DNA from: Bin55 sp965203735
Lineage (GTDB): Bacteria; Pseudomonadota; Gammaproteobacteria; Pseudomonadales; Azotimanducaceae
NCBI GenBank assembly: GCA_965203735.1
Contig: OZ241909.1
Location: forward strand, 1,054,001-1,118,000
Length of the DNA: 64,000 nucleotides
Reading direction: 5' to 3'
The notes beneath the pieces are model-generated. The model was given only the letters and a program-made list of their open reading frames with translations, had not been told where the DNA came from and made no database searches. Both the position numbers and the translations under genes were made by a program. This document shows positions 34,825 to 45,700 of this stretch, piece after piece (positions within the stretch are counted from its first letter, which is position 1; each line of letters starts with the position of its first letter).

Positions 34825-36349
34825 TTTAGAAGATCTACGTCTGCACCTTGACGGTCTCGCCCGTCGAGGTGCAGGCTACCTAAGGCGCTATGCGCTAAAG
34901 AACGCAGTCGAAAAGGCGATGGGACATGTCCACATCGTCGCTTTGATTGTTCCTTTGGCGTTTGCCGTTGCAGCAGTTGCACAACGCTTCACCGGCGAAC
35001 AGTTTTGGCTACTCAATCCAATCCTCACGGTGTTACTCGCGCTTGTAGTGCCAGTGCTCTATGTTTTGGTTGCGGCACTTTGGGGATTCGTTTCTCGTCG
35101 TGTAAGCAGAAATTATGCGTTGGCATTATTCGATCGTGAACTTGGATACAAAGACCGACTTCAAGCCGCGGATGAATTTCTTGATCTGGGCAACCTTTCA
35201 GATTTTGAGAATGCTGCAGTCGCCGATGCCATGCCATACGCTGAGAAAGCAACCAACACCAAACTACGAGATATCAGGATTGCCGCTCCTACTATATATA
35301 CAACCAAGTGGGGTCACGGCTTAGCTGCGGTATTGTTCTTAGTAGCTGGAATGCTTGTGCAATTTCTGACATTCAATCCAAACTTGGAGGCATCTCCCAT
35401 TCTGGATGAACCACTTGCGATCAGCACCATAGATGACTTGGAGATGGAGGAAGAAGCCGCTGAGGCTCCTGTGGAGGCTGACAGTGAATCTCAATCTCCA
35501 CCCAAGAACGTGTCGACTGATCGAACCAGTGAAGGTGCGGTGCTGGAATCGACAGAATCCAAGTCGCAGGACTCTGCACTTCGACGAGCTAACCCGTCAG
35601 ACAGCGACCCCTCGGAATCCATGCAAGTGGGTTTAAGTGGCGGCGCATCACAGGACAACAAGGCTGGTAGTTCCTCGTCAAGTTTGTCTGGAGAGGGTGA
35701 CCCTGAGAAGAAGCAACAACAATCTGATCAACCTCCGAAGGAACGCGAAGCCAAAGAAAAGAAAGAACGTCCGGACGAAGATGAACCAGGCGATGAGTCA
35801 GCGAAAGGCATCGCTGGAGGAAAGGGATCGGGTAGTGGACGCCAGTCGTCTTCCGCAGAAATGACCGAAAACACGTCGCGTCCGCTAGAGAACGACTTCG
35901 ACACCGGCGTGGATTTGGAATCTGACGACGAAGAAGACGAAAAACAAGAAGCCACGAGTGCGGCTCGCCCTATGATCAATCAGAGGAAACCTCCTGTTGA
36001 TCGCCAATTGTCGCCTTCTGGAATGGTGGGTCAGGAAGAAGACGAACGTGCCAATGGAAGAGGCGGAGCAGGAGCCCGAAAGAAGACACGTGGTGTGGCT
36101 GCAATGTTGCTAGGCGTTCCAATGCCTGATCAGTTGCGGTCGCAAGTAAGTCCTGGTCGCGTCAAGATCCAACGTGAGCGATCTGTTCCACATCCTAGTC
36201 AAGTAGCAAGTGTGGAGAGCAAAGATCGTGGGTCAATAGACGAGACAATAGGAAAGGTCGCTCACCACGAACTCAAGCCATGGATGCGCAATGTAGTTAG
36301 CAATTACTTCACCGCAATGCGCCAAGAACCAGTAGAAGAAGGGGAATGA
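34817..36349 (+). CDS. membrane protein with long acidic Ser/Glu-rich region, MoxR-operon associated
   Basis: This 510-residue protein is translated from a GTG overlapping the end of paralog 3. It has an N-terminal helical segment, then three strong hydrophobic spans (about residues 40-58, 68-92 and 170-188). A long charged, low-complexity, probably disordered region follows at about 205-430, rich in Glu, Asp, Ser, Lys and Gln. A C-terminal segment ends in HHELKPWMRNVVSNYFTAMRQ. It loosely resembles DUF4175-type membrane proteins found next to MoxR genes, but I do not recognise it firmly. MoxR follows 4 bases downstream. Confidence 0.75.
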   Translation: MANLEDLRLHLDGLARRGAGYLRRYALKNAVEKAMGHVHIVALIVPLAFAVAAVAQRFTGEQFWLLNPILTVLLALVVPVLYVLVAALWGFVSRRVSRNYALALFDRELGYKDRLQAADEFLDLGNLSDFENAAVADAMPYAEKATNTKLRDIRIAAPTIYTTKWGHGLAAVLFLVAGMLVQFLTFNPNLEASPILDEPLAISTIDDLEMEEEAAEAPVEADSESQSPPKNVSTDRTSEGAVLESTESKSQDSALRRANPSDSDPSESMQVGLSGGASQDNKAGSSSSSLSGEGDPEKKQQQSDQPPKEREAKEKKERPDEDEPGDESAKGIAGGKGSGSGRQSSSAEMTENTSRPLENDFDTGVDLESDDEEDEKQEATSAARPMINQRKPPVDRQLSPSGMVGQEEDERANGRGGAGARKKTRGVAAMLLGVPMPDQLRSQVSPGRVKIQRERSVPHPSQVASVESKDRGSIDETIGKVAHHELKPWMRNVVSNYFTAMRQEPVEEGE

Positions 36350-36353
36350 TTGA

Positions 36354-37379
36354 ATGGCAGAACAAGCAACTACAAATGTAGATTCCCGCGCCGCTGAACA
36401 AGCGGCGCATTTCAAATCGGTATTTGAACAGATTCGAACCGAGGTGAGCAAGATGATGGTGGGCCAGCCCACGGTCGTCGACGGAGTACTTACGGCTTTA
36501 ATGGCTGGTGGGCACGTGTTGTTGGAAGGTGTACCTGGACTTGGCAAGACGATGCTCGTTCGTTGCTTGAGCGATGCTGTGAGCGTAAAGTTCTCGAGAA
36601 TTCAGTTCACGCCTGACATGATGCCTGCAGACATACAGGGAACGATGGTGCTGACCGAAACCGCGAGCGGAGCCCATGAACTGAGTTTTCAAGAAGGGCC
36701 TCTCATCGCAAATCTCATCCTTGCTGATGAGATCAACCGGGCAACGCCCAAAACTCAATCCGCACTGCTCGAGGCCATGCAGGAACGTCAGGTCACCGTA
36801 GGCAATAGGACTCTTCATCTTGATGAACCGTATTGTGTGATGGCAACGCAGAATCCTGTCGAGCAGGAAGGGACCTATCCACTTCCAGAAGCTCAGCTCG
36901 ACCGCTTCTTGTTCAAACTCTTGGTGGACTATCCCGAAGAGAACGAGTATTACGAAATTATCGACCGTACAACCGGAACCGAAGAAATCGAAATTAGCCA
37001 CATCACTGATGGGGCGGAAATAGTCAAGCTCCGCGAGATTGCTCGTGCGGTAGCGGTACCGACCAACGCAAAGACCTATGCAATTCGATTAGTGATGGCA
37101 ACGCAACCCAATAGCGCATATGCAACGGACAAGTCCAGTGCTTACGTTTCGCTTGGATCGAGTCCGAGGGGAGTTCAGGGACTGATGCTAGCTGCCAAGG
37201 TCCAAGCAATACTGAACGATCGTTTCTCCATCAGTACAGACGATATCAAGGCAGTTGCGTATCCCGTGCTGCGACATCGCATTATCCTCAACTTCCAAGC
37301 ACAGGCTAGCAATGTAACGCCCGACAGCATCATTGAGGACATTCTTGAACAGGTAAAGTTACCGAGATCGGTTGACTAA
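36354..37379 (+). CDS. MoxR-family AAA+ ATPase
   Basis: This 341-residue AAA+ protein of the MoxR group has the Walker A GVPGLGKT at residues 59-66, Walker B LILADEINRATPKTQSALLEAMQE, and sensor-1-type region MATQNPVEQEGTYPLPEAQLDRF, all textbook MoxR blocks. MoxR ATPases act as chaperone-like activators of VWA-domain partners. The immediately following DUF58, BatA-like and VWA genes make that pairing likely. It is the most conserved member of this operon. Confidence 0.95.
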   Translation: MAEQATTNVDSRAAEQAAHFKSVFEQIRTEVSKMMVGQPTVVDGVLTALMAGGHVLLEGVPGLGKTMLVRCLSDAVSVKFSRIQFTPDMMPADIQGTMVLTETASGAHELSFQEGPLIANLILADEINRATPKTQSALLEAMQERQVTVGNRTLHLDEPYCVMATQNPVEQEGTYPLPEAQLDRFLFKLLVDYPEENEYYEIIDRTTGTEEIEISHITDGAEIVKLREIARAVAVPTNAKTYAIRLVMATQPNSAYATDKSSAYVSLGSSPRGVQGLMLAAKVQAILNDRFSISTDDIKAVAYPVLRHRIILNFQAQASNVTPDSIIEDILEQVKLPRSVD

Positions 37380-37395
37380 ACGCTGAGCAAGGAAC

Positions 37396-38304
37396 GTGGC
37401 GGTTCAACTTACGTTCGAAGAACTCTTCGATCCAGAGTTTCTCGACGCTTTAGAGACATTTAATCTTAGGATCAAGCGCTTTCTCCGCCAAGGTCGTCTT
37501 GGTGAGCAGGTAACGCACGATCGAGGGATCGGCTTGGAGTTCAAGGACTTCAAGCAATATGTGGCAGGCGATGATCTCCGTGCCGTAGATTGGAACATAT
37601 ACCGAAGACTCGGTCGGTTGTTCGTACATGTCTTCGAGGAATACCAGGATCTTCCGCTTTATCTGCTTGTTGACCGTTCACGAAGCATGTTCCTCGAGGA
37701 TGCTCCACGTGTACACGCTGCCTTGCGTTCTGCTTTGGCACTGTCATCTATCGCACTCAGTCAACACGACGTCGTCGCGTTGTTGTCGTTTTCCGATGAA
37801 CTGGAAATGCACTCGAGGCCAATAGCAGGGAAGAGACAGCTAACGCTTCTTGGACAAAGGATGGTGAGTCTGTCAGAGCAAGAGGGCACTCAGCTATCTC
37901 AGTCCATTCACCAACTTGCTTTTAGAAAGCTCCGACCGGGATTGCTTGTCATCCTTTCTGACTTTTTTGATCCACAAGGATTGGACGCTGTTACTGATGC
38001 GCTCAAGACGTGCAGGCATAAGATTCTTCTCGTTCAACTGGTCAAGAACATTGACAGTGATCCGACGCAGAACGAAGAATTGGTGGGAGACATTCGACTA
38101 GTAGACTGCGAGACAACTGATGCCGTTGATGTATCGGTTGAACCGGCTGTGCTTAACCGTTATCGAAGAATCTACGGTGAATTCAATCAGCAGCTTACAA
38201 GCTTCTCCTCGCAACAAGGAATTGGACTAGTTCGTCTCAACGCCGACGAGGACGTGTTGGATCAACTTGCGGGCCTGTTTGAGTCTGGAGCCTTGATGGT
38301 ATGA
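37396..38304 (+). CDS. DUF58 domain-containing protein
   Basis: This 302-residue DUF58 protein has the diagnostic block G-x-x-[FY]-K-D-[FY]-x-x-Y-x-x-G-D-D-x-R-x-x-D-W (here GLEFKDFKQYVAGDDLRAVDW) and a VWA-like fold starting with YLLVDRSRSMF, a partial MIDAS. The start is GTG at 37396. It follows moxR by 16 bases and overlaps the next gene by 4 bases. DUF58 proteins regularly accompany MoxR and Bat proteins; their molecular role is not settled. Confidence 0.9.
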   Translation: MAVQLTFEELFDPEFLDALETFNLRIKRFLRQGRLGEQVTHDRGIGLEFKDFKQYVAGDDLRAVDWNIYRRLGRLFVHVFEEYQDLPLYLLVDRSRSMFLEDAPRVHAALRSALALSSIALSQHDVVALLSFSDELEMHSRPIAGKRQLTLLGQRMVSLSEQEGTQLSQSIHQLAFRKLRPGLLVILSDFFDPQGLDAVTDALKTCRHKILLVQLVKNIDSDPTQNEELVGDIRLVDCETTDAVDVSVEPAVLNRYRRIYGEFNQQLTSFSSQQGIGLVRLNADEDVLDQLAGLFESGALMV

Positions 38305-40016
38305 GTTTCTTCAATCTCTCGCCTCTCCTAGTTGGTCTTGGCCTGTTGGCTCTAGCAGGATTGCTCTTTCTCTTGCAGCAACTCCGAATTCGCTACACCG
38401 AGTTACCCGTTGCAACAACAATGTTCTGGGCAGCAGCTGTTCGTGAGGCCCCCGTGCGAGTTCTGCGTCAAAGGTTTCGGCACTTGTTGGCCTATTTGCT
38501 AGCTTTGCTTATCTGCTGGTTGTTGTGGATTGGTTTTGGAGGACCGCTTACAGGTGCGCAACGCACATCCGGATTCAATGTGCTTGTAATCGACGGTTCA
38601 GCCCATGCAGCCTCTGGCGATACATTTCAACAATCCAAGAGGCAGCTTCTCAACGATGTCTCCAAGTACGCTCGGGATTCACGTGAGGTGTTCCTGTCGG
38701 GTGCCCAAAACGTGCGAGTCTTGGCCACAGGAGAAGAGAAGCTTGTTCTTGAGCGACGATTGGATGAATTCGAGCCGGTGGCAGCAAGTTCATCGCTTGA
38801 AGAACTCCTAAGACTTCTACCTAGGAACAACAGTTATCCCGATGAAGTAAACATCGTCGTCTATGGAGGAGCACCGATCTCCCAACACGCCTTGGATCGA
38901 CTTCCAGATGGCTATAGTGTTTCAAGGAAGATCGAGACCCTTGACGACTTTGAGAACAGAGGAATTGTCGCTCTTGGAATCGCAGAAGCGTTGTCCGGTG
39001 AATGGGATACGGTGGATGTGTTGTTTCGCATTCTCGCAACCGAAGGGTTAGCTATCGAGCCCGATGATTTTCGAGTGCAGATTGGCGAGCAGGAATTGGC
39101 CGCTACGCGATTGGAATCGATCTCTTCAAATGAGTTTCGGGTGCGAGACGTACTGGCCGATGGTTCAGTGTTCTCTGTGTCGATCGAACAATCCGACGAC
39201 TTGGAATTCGATAACGAAGCTCTGGTAACCCTTCCGACGAAAGAACGTATTTTGGTCGCACTCGGAAGTGACGTTCCAACAGCGATCCGACGTGCAGTAG
39301 ACGCAGATGAAGGAATCGAGATTGTGGGTTCGGGGGCAAGTGTCGCAATTCTCGGACCAGCTGACTTGGAGTCGTCAATTCCATATCTACGTGCGACGAC
39401 AATGGGAGCCCAAGAGAAGGCGTTCGTCATAGGTTACACAGGCGAGCTGGATGCGAGAGAAGCTCTGCATCAAAGCATAGCCGATCTTGGTCTCGCAGAA
39501 ATCGATTCAGTTGCGATGGCTACTGAGTTGAATCAAGAGATAAGCATAGAACTCGAAGATTCGGACATGCGCTATATTTCTGTATGGAGCGAATTAGTAA
39601 GCGAGAGTTTCAACTTCAAAGATAGCTTGAGTTTTCCAATTTTCGTTTCGAAGTCAATTCGCTACTTGGCCGACCAAGAGGCATGGTACGCTTACTTGGC
39701 CGCTGGCCGACAACCAGTTGAACAGACATCAGGTTCTTCGCTTGCTAGTTCCGATTTGCTGGCGGAATATGCAATTGGAGCGTCATACGTAAGAAACGAG
39801 GCGGGAACACTCGAACTTCGCGACGGAAGTTCACTGCAAGTGTCCCTACTCGATCCGTCGACAGCCGTTCGAGCGGGCTCTCAAAATTTGACTGACGCAG
39901 TGATGGAGACATCCAATGCTCAGACCGTATGGGGCATTGCGACATGGCTGGCTTTGCTGGCTGTCCTTCTTCTCGGTTTGGAGTGGTACCTGTATCAGAG
40001 GGGATTGATGCCGTAA
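38301..40016 (+). CDS. BatA-like membrane protein with N-terminal double-transmembrane domain
   Basis: This 571-residue protein begins with the BatA N-terminal double-transmembrane region (FFNLSPLLVGLGLLALAGLLFLL and YLLALLICWLLWIGF) and ends with another membrane span (about 545-565) just before the stop. The periplasmic middle part resembles a VWA domain (FNVLVIDGSAHAAS) in which the MIDAS D-x-S-x-S is degraded to DGSAHA, so metal binding is doubtful. It overlaps both neighbours by 1-4 bases, showing tight translational coupling. It is probably a scaffold partner of the VWA protein encoded next. Confidence 0.82.
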   Translation: MSFFNLSPLLVGLGLLALAGLLFLLQQLRIRYTELPVATTMFWAAAVREAPVRVLRQRFRHLLAYLLALLICWLLWIGFGGPLTGAQRTSGFNVLVIDGSAHAASGDTFQQSKRQLLNDVSKYARDSREVFLSGAQNVRVLATGEEKLVLERRLDEFEPVAASSSLEELLRLLPRNNSYPDEVNIVVYGGAPISQHALDRLPDGYSVSRKIETLDDFENRGIVALGIAEALSGEWDTVDVLFRILATEGLAIEPDDFRVQIGEQELAATRLESISSNEFRVRDVLADGSVFSVSIEQSDDLEFDNEALVTLPTKERILVALGSDVPTAIRRAVDADEGIEIVGSGASVAILGPADLESSIPYLRATTMGAQEKAFVIGYTGELDAREALHQSIADLGLAEIDSVAMATELNQEISIELEDSDMRYISVWSELVSESFNFKDSLSFPIFVSKSIRYLADQEAWYAYLAAGRQPVEQTSGSSLASSDLLAEYAIGASYVRNEAGTLELRDGSSLQVSLLDPSTAVRAGSQNLTDAVMETSNAQTVWGIATWLALLAVLLLGLEWYLYQRGLMP

Positions 40017-42508
40017 TGGAACTTTCGTTCAACTATCCGCTGTTTGCTGTGCTGGCGATTCTTGTTCCTGCTCTTTGGTTTTTCCCAACTCGCCCCAAAC
40101 GAGTGTGGCACGGCGTTATTCGAACACTTGTGTTTCTCTCCTTAGTTGTAGGACTGATGCAACCGGTGGTTGTCTCAAATCTGCCGAACAGGCACTACGC
40201 AATTGTCTTGGATCAATCAGACAGTCTGTCAGAGGAGAATAAAGCGCGTGCAGTTGAGTTGGCCGAAGATGTAATCGGAGAGTTTAGCGGTGAGGGTTCG
40301 GTGAGCGTTGTGCAAGTTGGCGGAAGCGAGAAAGCAGTCGATACGCCAAACTTTGTCCATATGAACGCCGACGAAAAGTCACCTCTAGGCGATGCACTTG
40401 AAATTGCGGCCCAGTCTATTCCATTTGGAGTCAGTGGTTCGGTTACCGTTGTGTCGGATGGATTGTCCACCGATCGCCATTGGGGAAGGGCATTCGATCT
40501 CATAAGAGAACGAGAAATCCCCGTCCATAGTATTTCTATCGATCCTCCTCCAGACGTGTATATCAGCGATGTTCGATCGACCGACGTTCGTCCTGGCGAA
40601 AATGTTTCACTCTTCGTTGAAGTCATTGGGACCGCCCCTGAAATGTCGGTGAAGGCAATTCACGACGGTGAGGCAATCGCCCAACTAGATGATCTTGCAA
40701 GTGACGGGCGAGAGACTGTCATGCTAGAGTTTAAAGCCGAAGAACCAGGGTTCATGGAGGTGGTAGTTGAGATTTCCGCACCCGAAAACCTTGATTCTGA
40801 TCTGACCAACAATGAGTGGCGCCATGTCGTCACCGTTCAGGACCCCATTCGTGTCCTGTATCTGGGTAACCGGCAGTCTGGAGCGGACGAACCCCTGTCG
40901 GATTTGTTGGGTGTAGGATTCGAGATTGATGCACCGGTTGCGTCATCGCTCTCGGACGATGTGGACCTGTCAAACTACGATGTTGTCATGCTCGACGATG
41001 CGCCGACGAGTGTCGTCCAAGAGAGTGTGCAAGACAAGATCGCAGACGCTGTTAGCAACGACGGTTTAGGTTTGATCCACAGTGGAGGTGAAGCGGCATT
41101 TGGAGATGGCGGATATCACGATTCACCGTTGACCGATCTCTTCCCCGTCGATATTCCAGGCGATCAGGACAAGATCGATCCCAGTGTCGGTCTGGCAATC
41201 ATATTGGACACATCGGGATCTATGGCTGGAACGCGTATCGAACTAGCTAAGCACATTGCGAGAATTGCAGTCCGTCGAATGAAGCCACATGACCGCATAG
41301 GAATTGTGGAGTTCTACGGAAACAAGCATTGGGCAGTTCCGATGCAACCGGCAACCAACAAGATCGAAATCGACCGTGCAATCGGTCGAATGAAGGCAAT
41401 CGGCGGGACTATTTTGTTCCCAGCCATCCAGGAAGCCTACTACGGCTTGCAGAACGTAAATACCCGTTTCAAGCATATCGTTCTCATAACGGATGCTGGT
41501 GTGGAAGATTCCCCATACGAATCGATGACTCGAAGAATCAATCGAGATCGAATTACGGTTTCCACCATCTTGGTAGGACAGGGCGGACACAATCTGATTA
41601 TGTCCGACATCGCTAATTGGGGCGGTGGCCGGTTCTACGCAGTTGGAAATCAGTTTCAGTTAGTTGAAATGATTTTCAAACAGACTTCCACGAAAAAGTC
41701 TCCAATGTACAAGAGAGGAATGTTTGATTTGGAAACCAGCCATGGCCAAGGTTGGTGGGGCGAGGTTCAATCCGATGATGTTCCTGCTCTCAATGGATAT
41801 GTCGAAGTTGAGGCACGAGACGGCGCGGAAGTGCTCGTGGAAGTTTCAGATACCGAGCATCCGGTACTAGCAACGTGGCGTTATGGATTGGGGCGAGTCA
41901 CCACTTTAATGACCGAACCTGTCGGAGAAGGTACACGCAACTGGGCCGGTTGGGAAGAGTATCCAGAGTTTCTTGGTCGAATTGTGCGGCGTAACGCTTC
42001 GTTTACGAATAGCTTCGAGATTGACACACAACGGCGCTTTGGTAAGACAACTGTCTTGGCCAATAGAGTTTCGCCCAATGAAGCACTCATCCCGGAAGCT
42101 CAACTCTACAATCTGGACTCAACCTTGGCTGACGAGCAGACGTACTCTTTTACAGAGACTGCTCCTGGCCTCTTTGAGCTAGATATGTACTCCAATTCGG
42201 ATGAAGACCTATTGATTGGAGTTTCTGCCGGAATGGAAAGCTCAGTTTGGAGAAGCGCTAGTTTGGCAATATCGGACGAAGTTCAAGAAAACCAGGTAGA
42301 TCCAATGGATGCTCTGGATCTTGTTGGATTGTCTGAGGCGACAGGAGGACAAAGTCTCCTAGAGTTGGACGACGACTCTATTGCCTTGGCAAGTGTTAGT
42401 TCAGGCGAGCTTTCTTTTGTCGTCGTGCAGATTTGGCCTTGGCTGTTGCTGCTGGCCATTCTTCTCTACTTAGGCGACATTCTTTATAGACGTTGGCCTC
42501 GAGAGTGA
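40016..42508 (+). CDS. large VWA-domain membrane protein with glutamine amidotransferase-like region
   Basis: The product has 830 residues from the ATG at 40016, which overlaps the previous stop (TAATG). It has N-terminal membrane spans (FAVLAILVPALWFF and VFLSLVVGLMQPVV), a first VWA-like fold with DQSDSLS, a DUF1355/amidotransferase-like region (GLGLIHSGGEAAFGDGGY), then a second VWA domain with an intact MIDAS, DTSGSMAG, near residue 398. A C-terminal span (IWPWLLLLAILLYLGDILY) ends it. This is the likely client of the MoxR ATPase. It closes the tightly packed part of the operon; a 219-base gap follows. Confidence 0.88.
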   Translation: MELSFNYPLFAVLAILVPALWFFPTRPKRVWHGVIRTLVFLSLVVGLMQPVVVSNLPNRHYAIVLDQSDSLSEENKARAVELAEDVIGEFSGEGSVSVVQVGGSEKAVDTPNFVHMNADEKSPLGDALEIAAQSIPFGVSGSVTVVSDGLSTDRHWGRAFDLIREREIPVHSISIDPPPDVYISDVRSTDVRPGENVSLFVEVIGTAPEMSVKAIHDGEAIAQLDDLASDGRETVMLEFKAEEPGFMEVVVEISAPENLDSDLTNNEWRHVVTVQDPIRVLYLGNRQSGADEPLSDLLGVGFEIDAPVASSLSDDVDLSNYDVVMLDDAPTSVVQESVQDKIADAVSNDGLGLIHSGGEAAFGDGGYHDSPLTDLFPVDIPGDQDKIDPSVGLAIILDTSGSMAGTRIELAKHIARIAVRRMKPHDRIGIVEFYGNKHWAVPMQPATNKIEIDRAIGRMKAIGGTILFPAIQEAYYGLQNVNTRFKHIVLITDAGVEDSPYESMTRRINRDRITVSTILVGQGGHNLIMSDIANWGGGRFYAVGNQFQLVEMIFKQTSTKKSPMYKRGMFDLETSHGQGWWGEVQSDDVPALNGYVEVEARDGAEVLVEVSDTEHPVLATWRYGLGRVTTLMTEPVGEGTRNWAGWEEYPEFLGRIVRRNASFTNSFEIDTQRRFGKTTVLANRVSPNEALIPEAQLYNLDSTLADEQTYSFTETAPGLFELDMYSNSDEDLLIGVSAGMESSVWRSASLAISDEVQENQVDPMDALDLVGLSEATGGQSLLELDDDSIALASVSSGELSFVVVQIWPWLLLLAILLYLGDILYRRWPRE

Positions 42509-42727
42509 CGATGCTGCAAGACCACGCTGAGACTCTCCTTAGCTGCGAGAAGCATTAGTTCTTCATTGTTGGGTCCCTCGATGGGCAACAAAGTCACCTA
42601 TCAGTTCGGCTGTGGCTTCAGAAAAGTGGCTATTCGTTGGACTGAAATCTGCTACCTGACTTGGTGCGTTTGCACATGGTGGCTGCCCGGACTCTTCACC
42701 CATAGCAACTAGACATATCAAAAGACT

Positions 42728-45700
42728 ATGAACAAACCGTATTTCTTCAAACTTCAGCTTATTGCCGTTCTCGCATTGTGCGCGACGCTGTCGTGGGCGC
42801 AGGGGGATCCGATGGATGCATTGGGATCGTCGAACGCGGGACCGGGTCGTCTGGACGTGGGTCTGGTGGACGAGGTGTACAGTCGCTGGGTGATGGAGAC
42901 GAAGAGCGTGGAGGGCGCGCTGGAGGGGCTGGAGGCGGTGGCGTCGGACGCGGGCCGACCGGCTCTGGAGCGCTCGAAGGCTCGGCTGTCGCAGGCGCAC
43001 CTGCACTGGCAGTACGGTGACCGGGAGAGCGCGCTGGAGAGCGTGGACCTGGGACTGGAGCTGTCGGAGACGGTGGACGGGACGCTGCTGAAGGCGCGTC
43101 TTCTGGACGCGGGGGGCGACGAGTCGGGTGCGACGGAGTGGTACCGGAAGGCGCTGGACGGCACGGAGCTTGCGGCGGAGCGGGAGTTCATCCGGATCCG
43201 GCTGTCGATGATCGGGGTGGACCGCCGGAACGTGGAGGGACTGGTGGACCTGGCGCGGGACCGCGACCAGGAGTTCAAGAACCGGGCGGCGATCACGCTG
43301 GCGGTTCTGGGGCATCCGGAGCGCGCGCTGGAGCTGTACCGACCGGACCCGGAGTCGCCGCGGCACTTCCGTCAGCTGGTGCGTGTGGCGGAGTGGGCCT
43401 TGAAGGCGGAGGACTACGAGCGCGCTCGGGATCACGCGTGGCGGGCGTACGACGCGACGGAGCTGCGGTTCGACGGGCTGTACGCGCTGACGCTGGTGGA
43501 CGAGGCGTACCGGGGCGAGGGTCGGATGGACGACCTGGTGCGGGAGCTGGAGAGCCGGGGTACGGCGAACGAGGATCTTCTGGACCTTCGGATCGACCTT
43601 CTGATCGACCTGGAGCGGTACGACGACGCGATCGATCTGTTCCACGCGATCAACCGGGACACGTCGGACGTGGAGGCGCGGATGCGCCTGATCCAGATCT
43701 ACGACACGGCGGGGAAGTCGTCGGAGATGGTGTCGGAGTACGAGAACCTGATCGAGCGGGAGCCGACGGTGGTGCAGTGGTACGTGGGTCTGGCGTCGTA
43801 CTACATCAACGTGGCGGAGCCGGAGCGTGCCCTGGAGGTGTGGGAGCGCTTCGAGGAGAGCAACCGGGATCTGGTGGAGGTTCTGGTGCTGGGCGGCGAG
43901 TTCATGAACCAGATGGGATACGTGTCGGAGGCGGTGGCGATGGTGGAGGGCCACGCGGCGTCGCACGGGCCGAGCGTGCACGGGAACGTGTTCCTGTTCG
44001 AGACGCACTTCGCGCGGGGCCGCGAGGCCGAGGCGGAGGGTGCGGTGGAGGAGCTGTGGGCTTCGCTGCCGCCGGACTCGGGCGACCTTCGGGTGGTGGC
44101 GGACTCGTTCGAGCGACTGCGCAAGTACGAGCGGGCGCTGGACGTGTACGAGGCGATTCGCGAGCACGAGGGGAAGCTGGGGTACGACGACCGGATGCGT
44201 CTGGCGTGGCTGCACAACGTGGTGGGCAACCAGGAGCGGGCGCTGGAGCTGTGGCGCGAGATCTGGGTGGCGGAGGAGGCTCCGGCGCGCCGGAGCTTCG
44301 CGGAGAGCCAGCTGTTGCAGATCGCGGCGGAGCTGAACGCGCTGGCGGACATCGCGGTGGAGCTGGAGGGGAAGCTGTACTCGGGGGAGGCGGACCGGAA
44401 CGAGATGAACCTTCTGGTGCGGATCTACACGGAGGTGGGGGACTCGTTCTCGGCCACCGAGATCGTTAAGGAGTTCGCGCGGAGCACGGACATGCCGGAG
44501 GTGGAGAAGCTGCGCCAGCTGGGACTGGTGTACCTGCAGCTTCAGGAGTACTCGAAGTACGACGAGGTGCTGCGCCGTCTGGAGCAGATCGACCCGGAGC
44601 ACCGCCTGGAGCACATCCAGAACATCGTGCTGAACCTGCTGGCGTACGACCTCGCGGAAGGAACGAACGAGCGGTACGAGGACATCAAGCACTGGCTGGA
44701 GGAGCTGCGCCGGTACGACGCGGAGGCGGTGAGCGGCGAGTTCGAGGCGAGCGTGCTGTCGATGGGTGGCTTCTCGGAAGAGGCGATCGAGAGCTACCGC
44801 CGCGCGCTGATCGAGCAGCCGGAGCACAGCGACAACCTGCTGCTGATGGCGGACCTGATGAAGGAGGACGATCGGACGATGGAGGCGGTGGCGCTGCTGC
44901 AGTACGTGGCGGAGCACGCATCGGACGACAACGAGTTCGTGGTCGCGGTGGACGGGATCATCAACATGGTGGGCCAGCGTCTGTTCGGCCAGCAGCTGTC
45001 GGCGGAGGTGGAGGCGGTGTTCCGGTGGACGCACCGCGTGATCCTGGAGCGGATCACGGGCCGCGAGGACAAGTTCTACCTGTACACGCTGCTGGCGGAG
45101 ATCGCGCAGGAGACGAACGACCGTGAGGGGGAGTTCGCGGCGATGGAGAACTCGGTGTCGGAGGCGGGGATCCGCCGCCTTGCGGTGCTGCGTGAGATCG
45201 TGACGATGGCGACGCCGAACGCGGGGTTCTTCTCGATCTACCGGAACGAGGGCGATCCGGACCGTCAGCTGACGTACGGCCGGAGGCTGATCGGGCTGCG
45301 GCAGCAGCTGCCGCCGGAGGTGTACATCAGCGTGGCGCGCACGCTGCTGACCCGGGGGGACACGGTGGGCGCGGAGCGCTCGCTGTCGCTGGTGCGTGAC
45401 ATCACGGGCCAGATCGACGTGGTGAAGACGAAGGCGGACCTGTTCCTGGCGGCGGGGTACAGCAAGCAGGCTCTGGCGTCGTACAGCCAGGCGCTGACGG
45501 TGAACCGGGACAGCCTGGAGCTGCAGTTCAAGACGGCCGCGCTGCGCGAGGGGAACGGCCAGCTGGACGTGGCGAACGCCCTGTACGCGAGCGCGCTCGA
45601 CAAGGTGATGCGGGGACTGCCCGCAGCGCTGCACGCCGCACCGCCATCAGGTCGTGCAGGATCAAGCATGGCTATGGCTGTTAGTGGAGGTGTGGCTATT

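Noticed and set aside
43138..44469. Long plus-strand frame shifted against giant gene A (443 codons; 662 codons in copy B at 50111-52099)
   Set aside because: Gly/Ala/Arg-rich shadow translation of the same GC-rich block, with no start signal or recognisable domain.
42563..45634. 1,023-codon antisense open frame opposite giant gene A, and its twin at 49674-52739
   Set aside because: They lie over the GC-rich block, where third-position G/C removes stop codons from other frames. Their products are low-complexity Arg/Leu/His/Gln-rich sequence with no fold-like pattern, and real TPR coding is on the plus strand.
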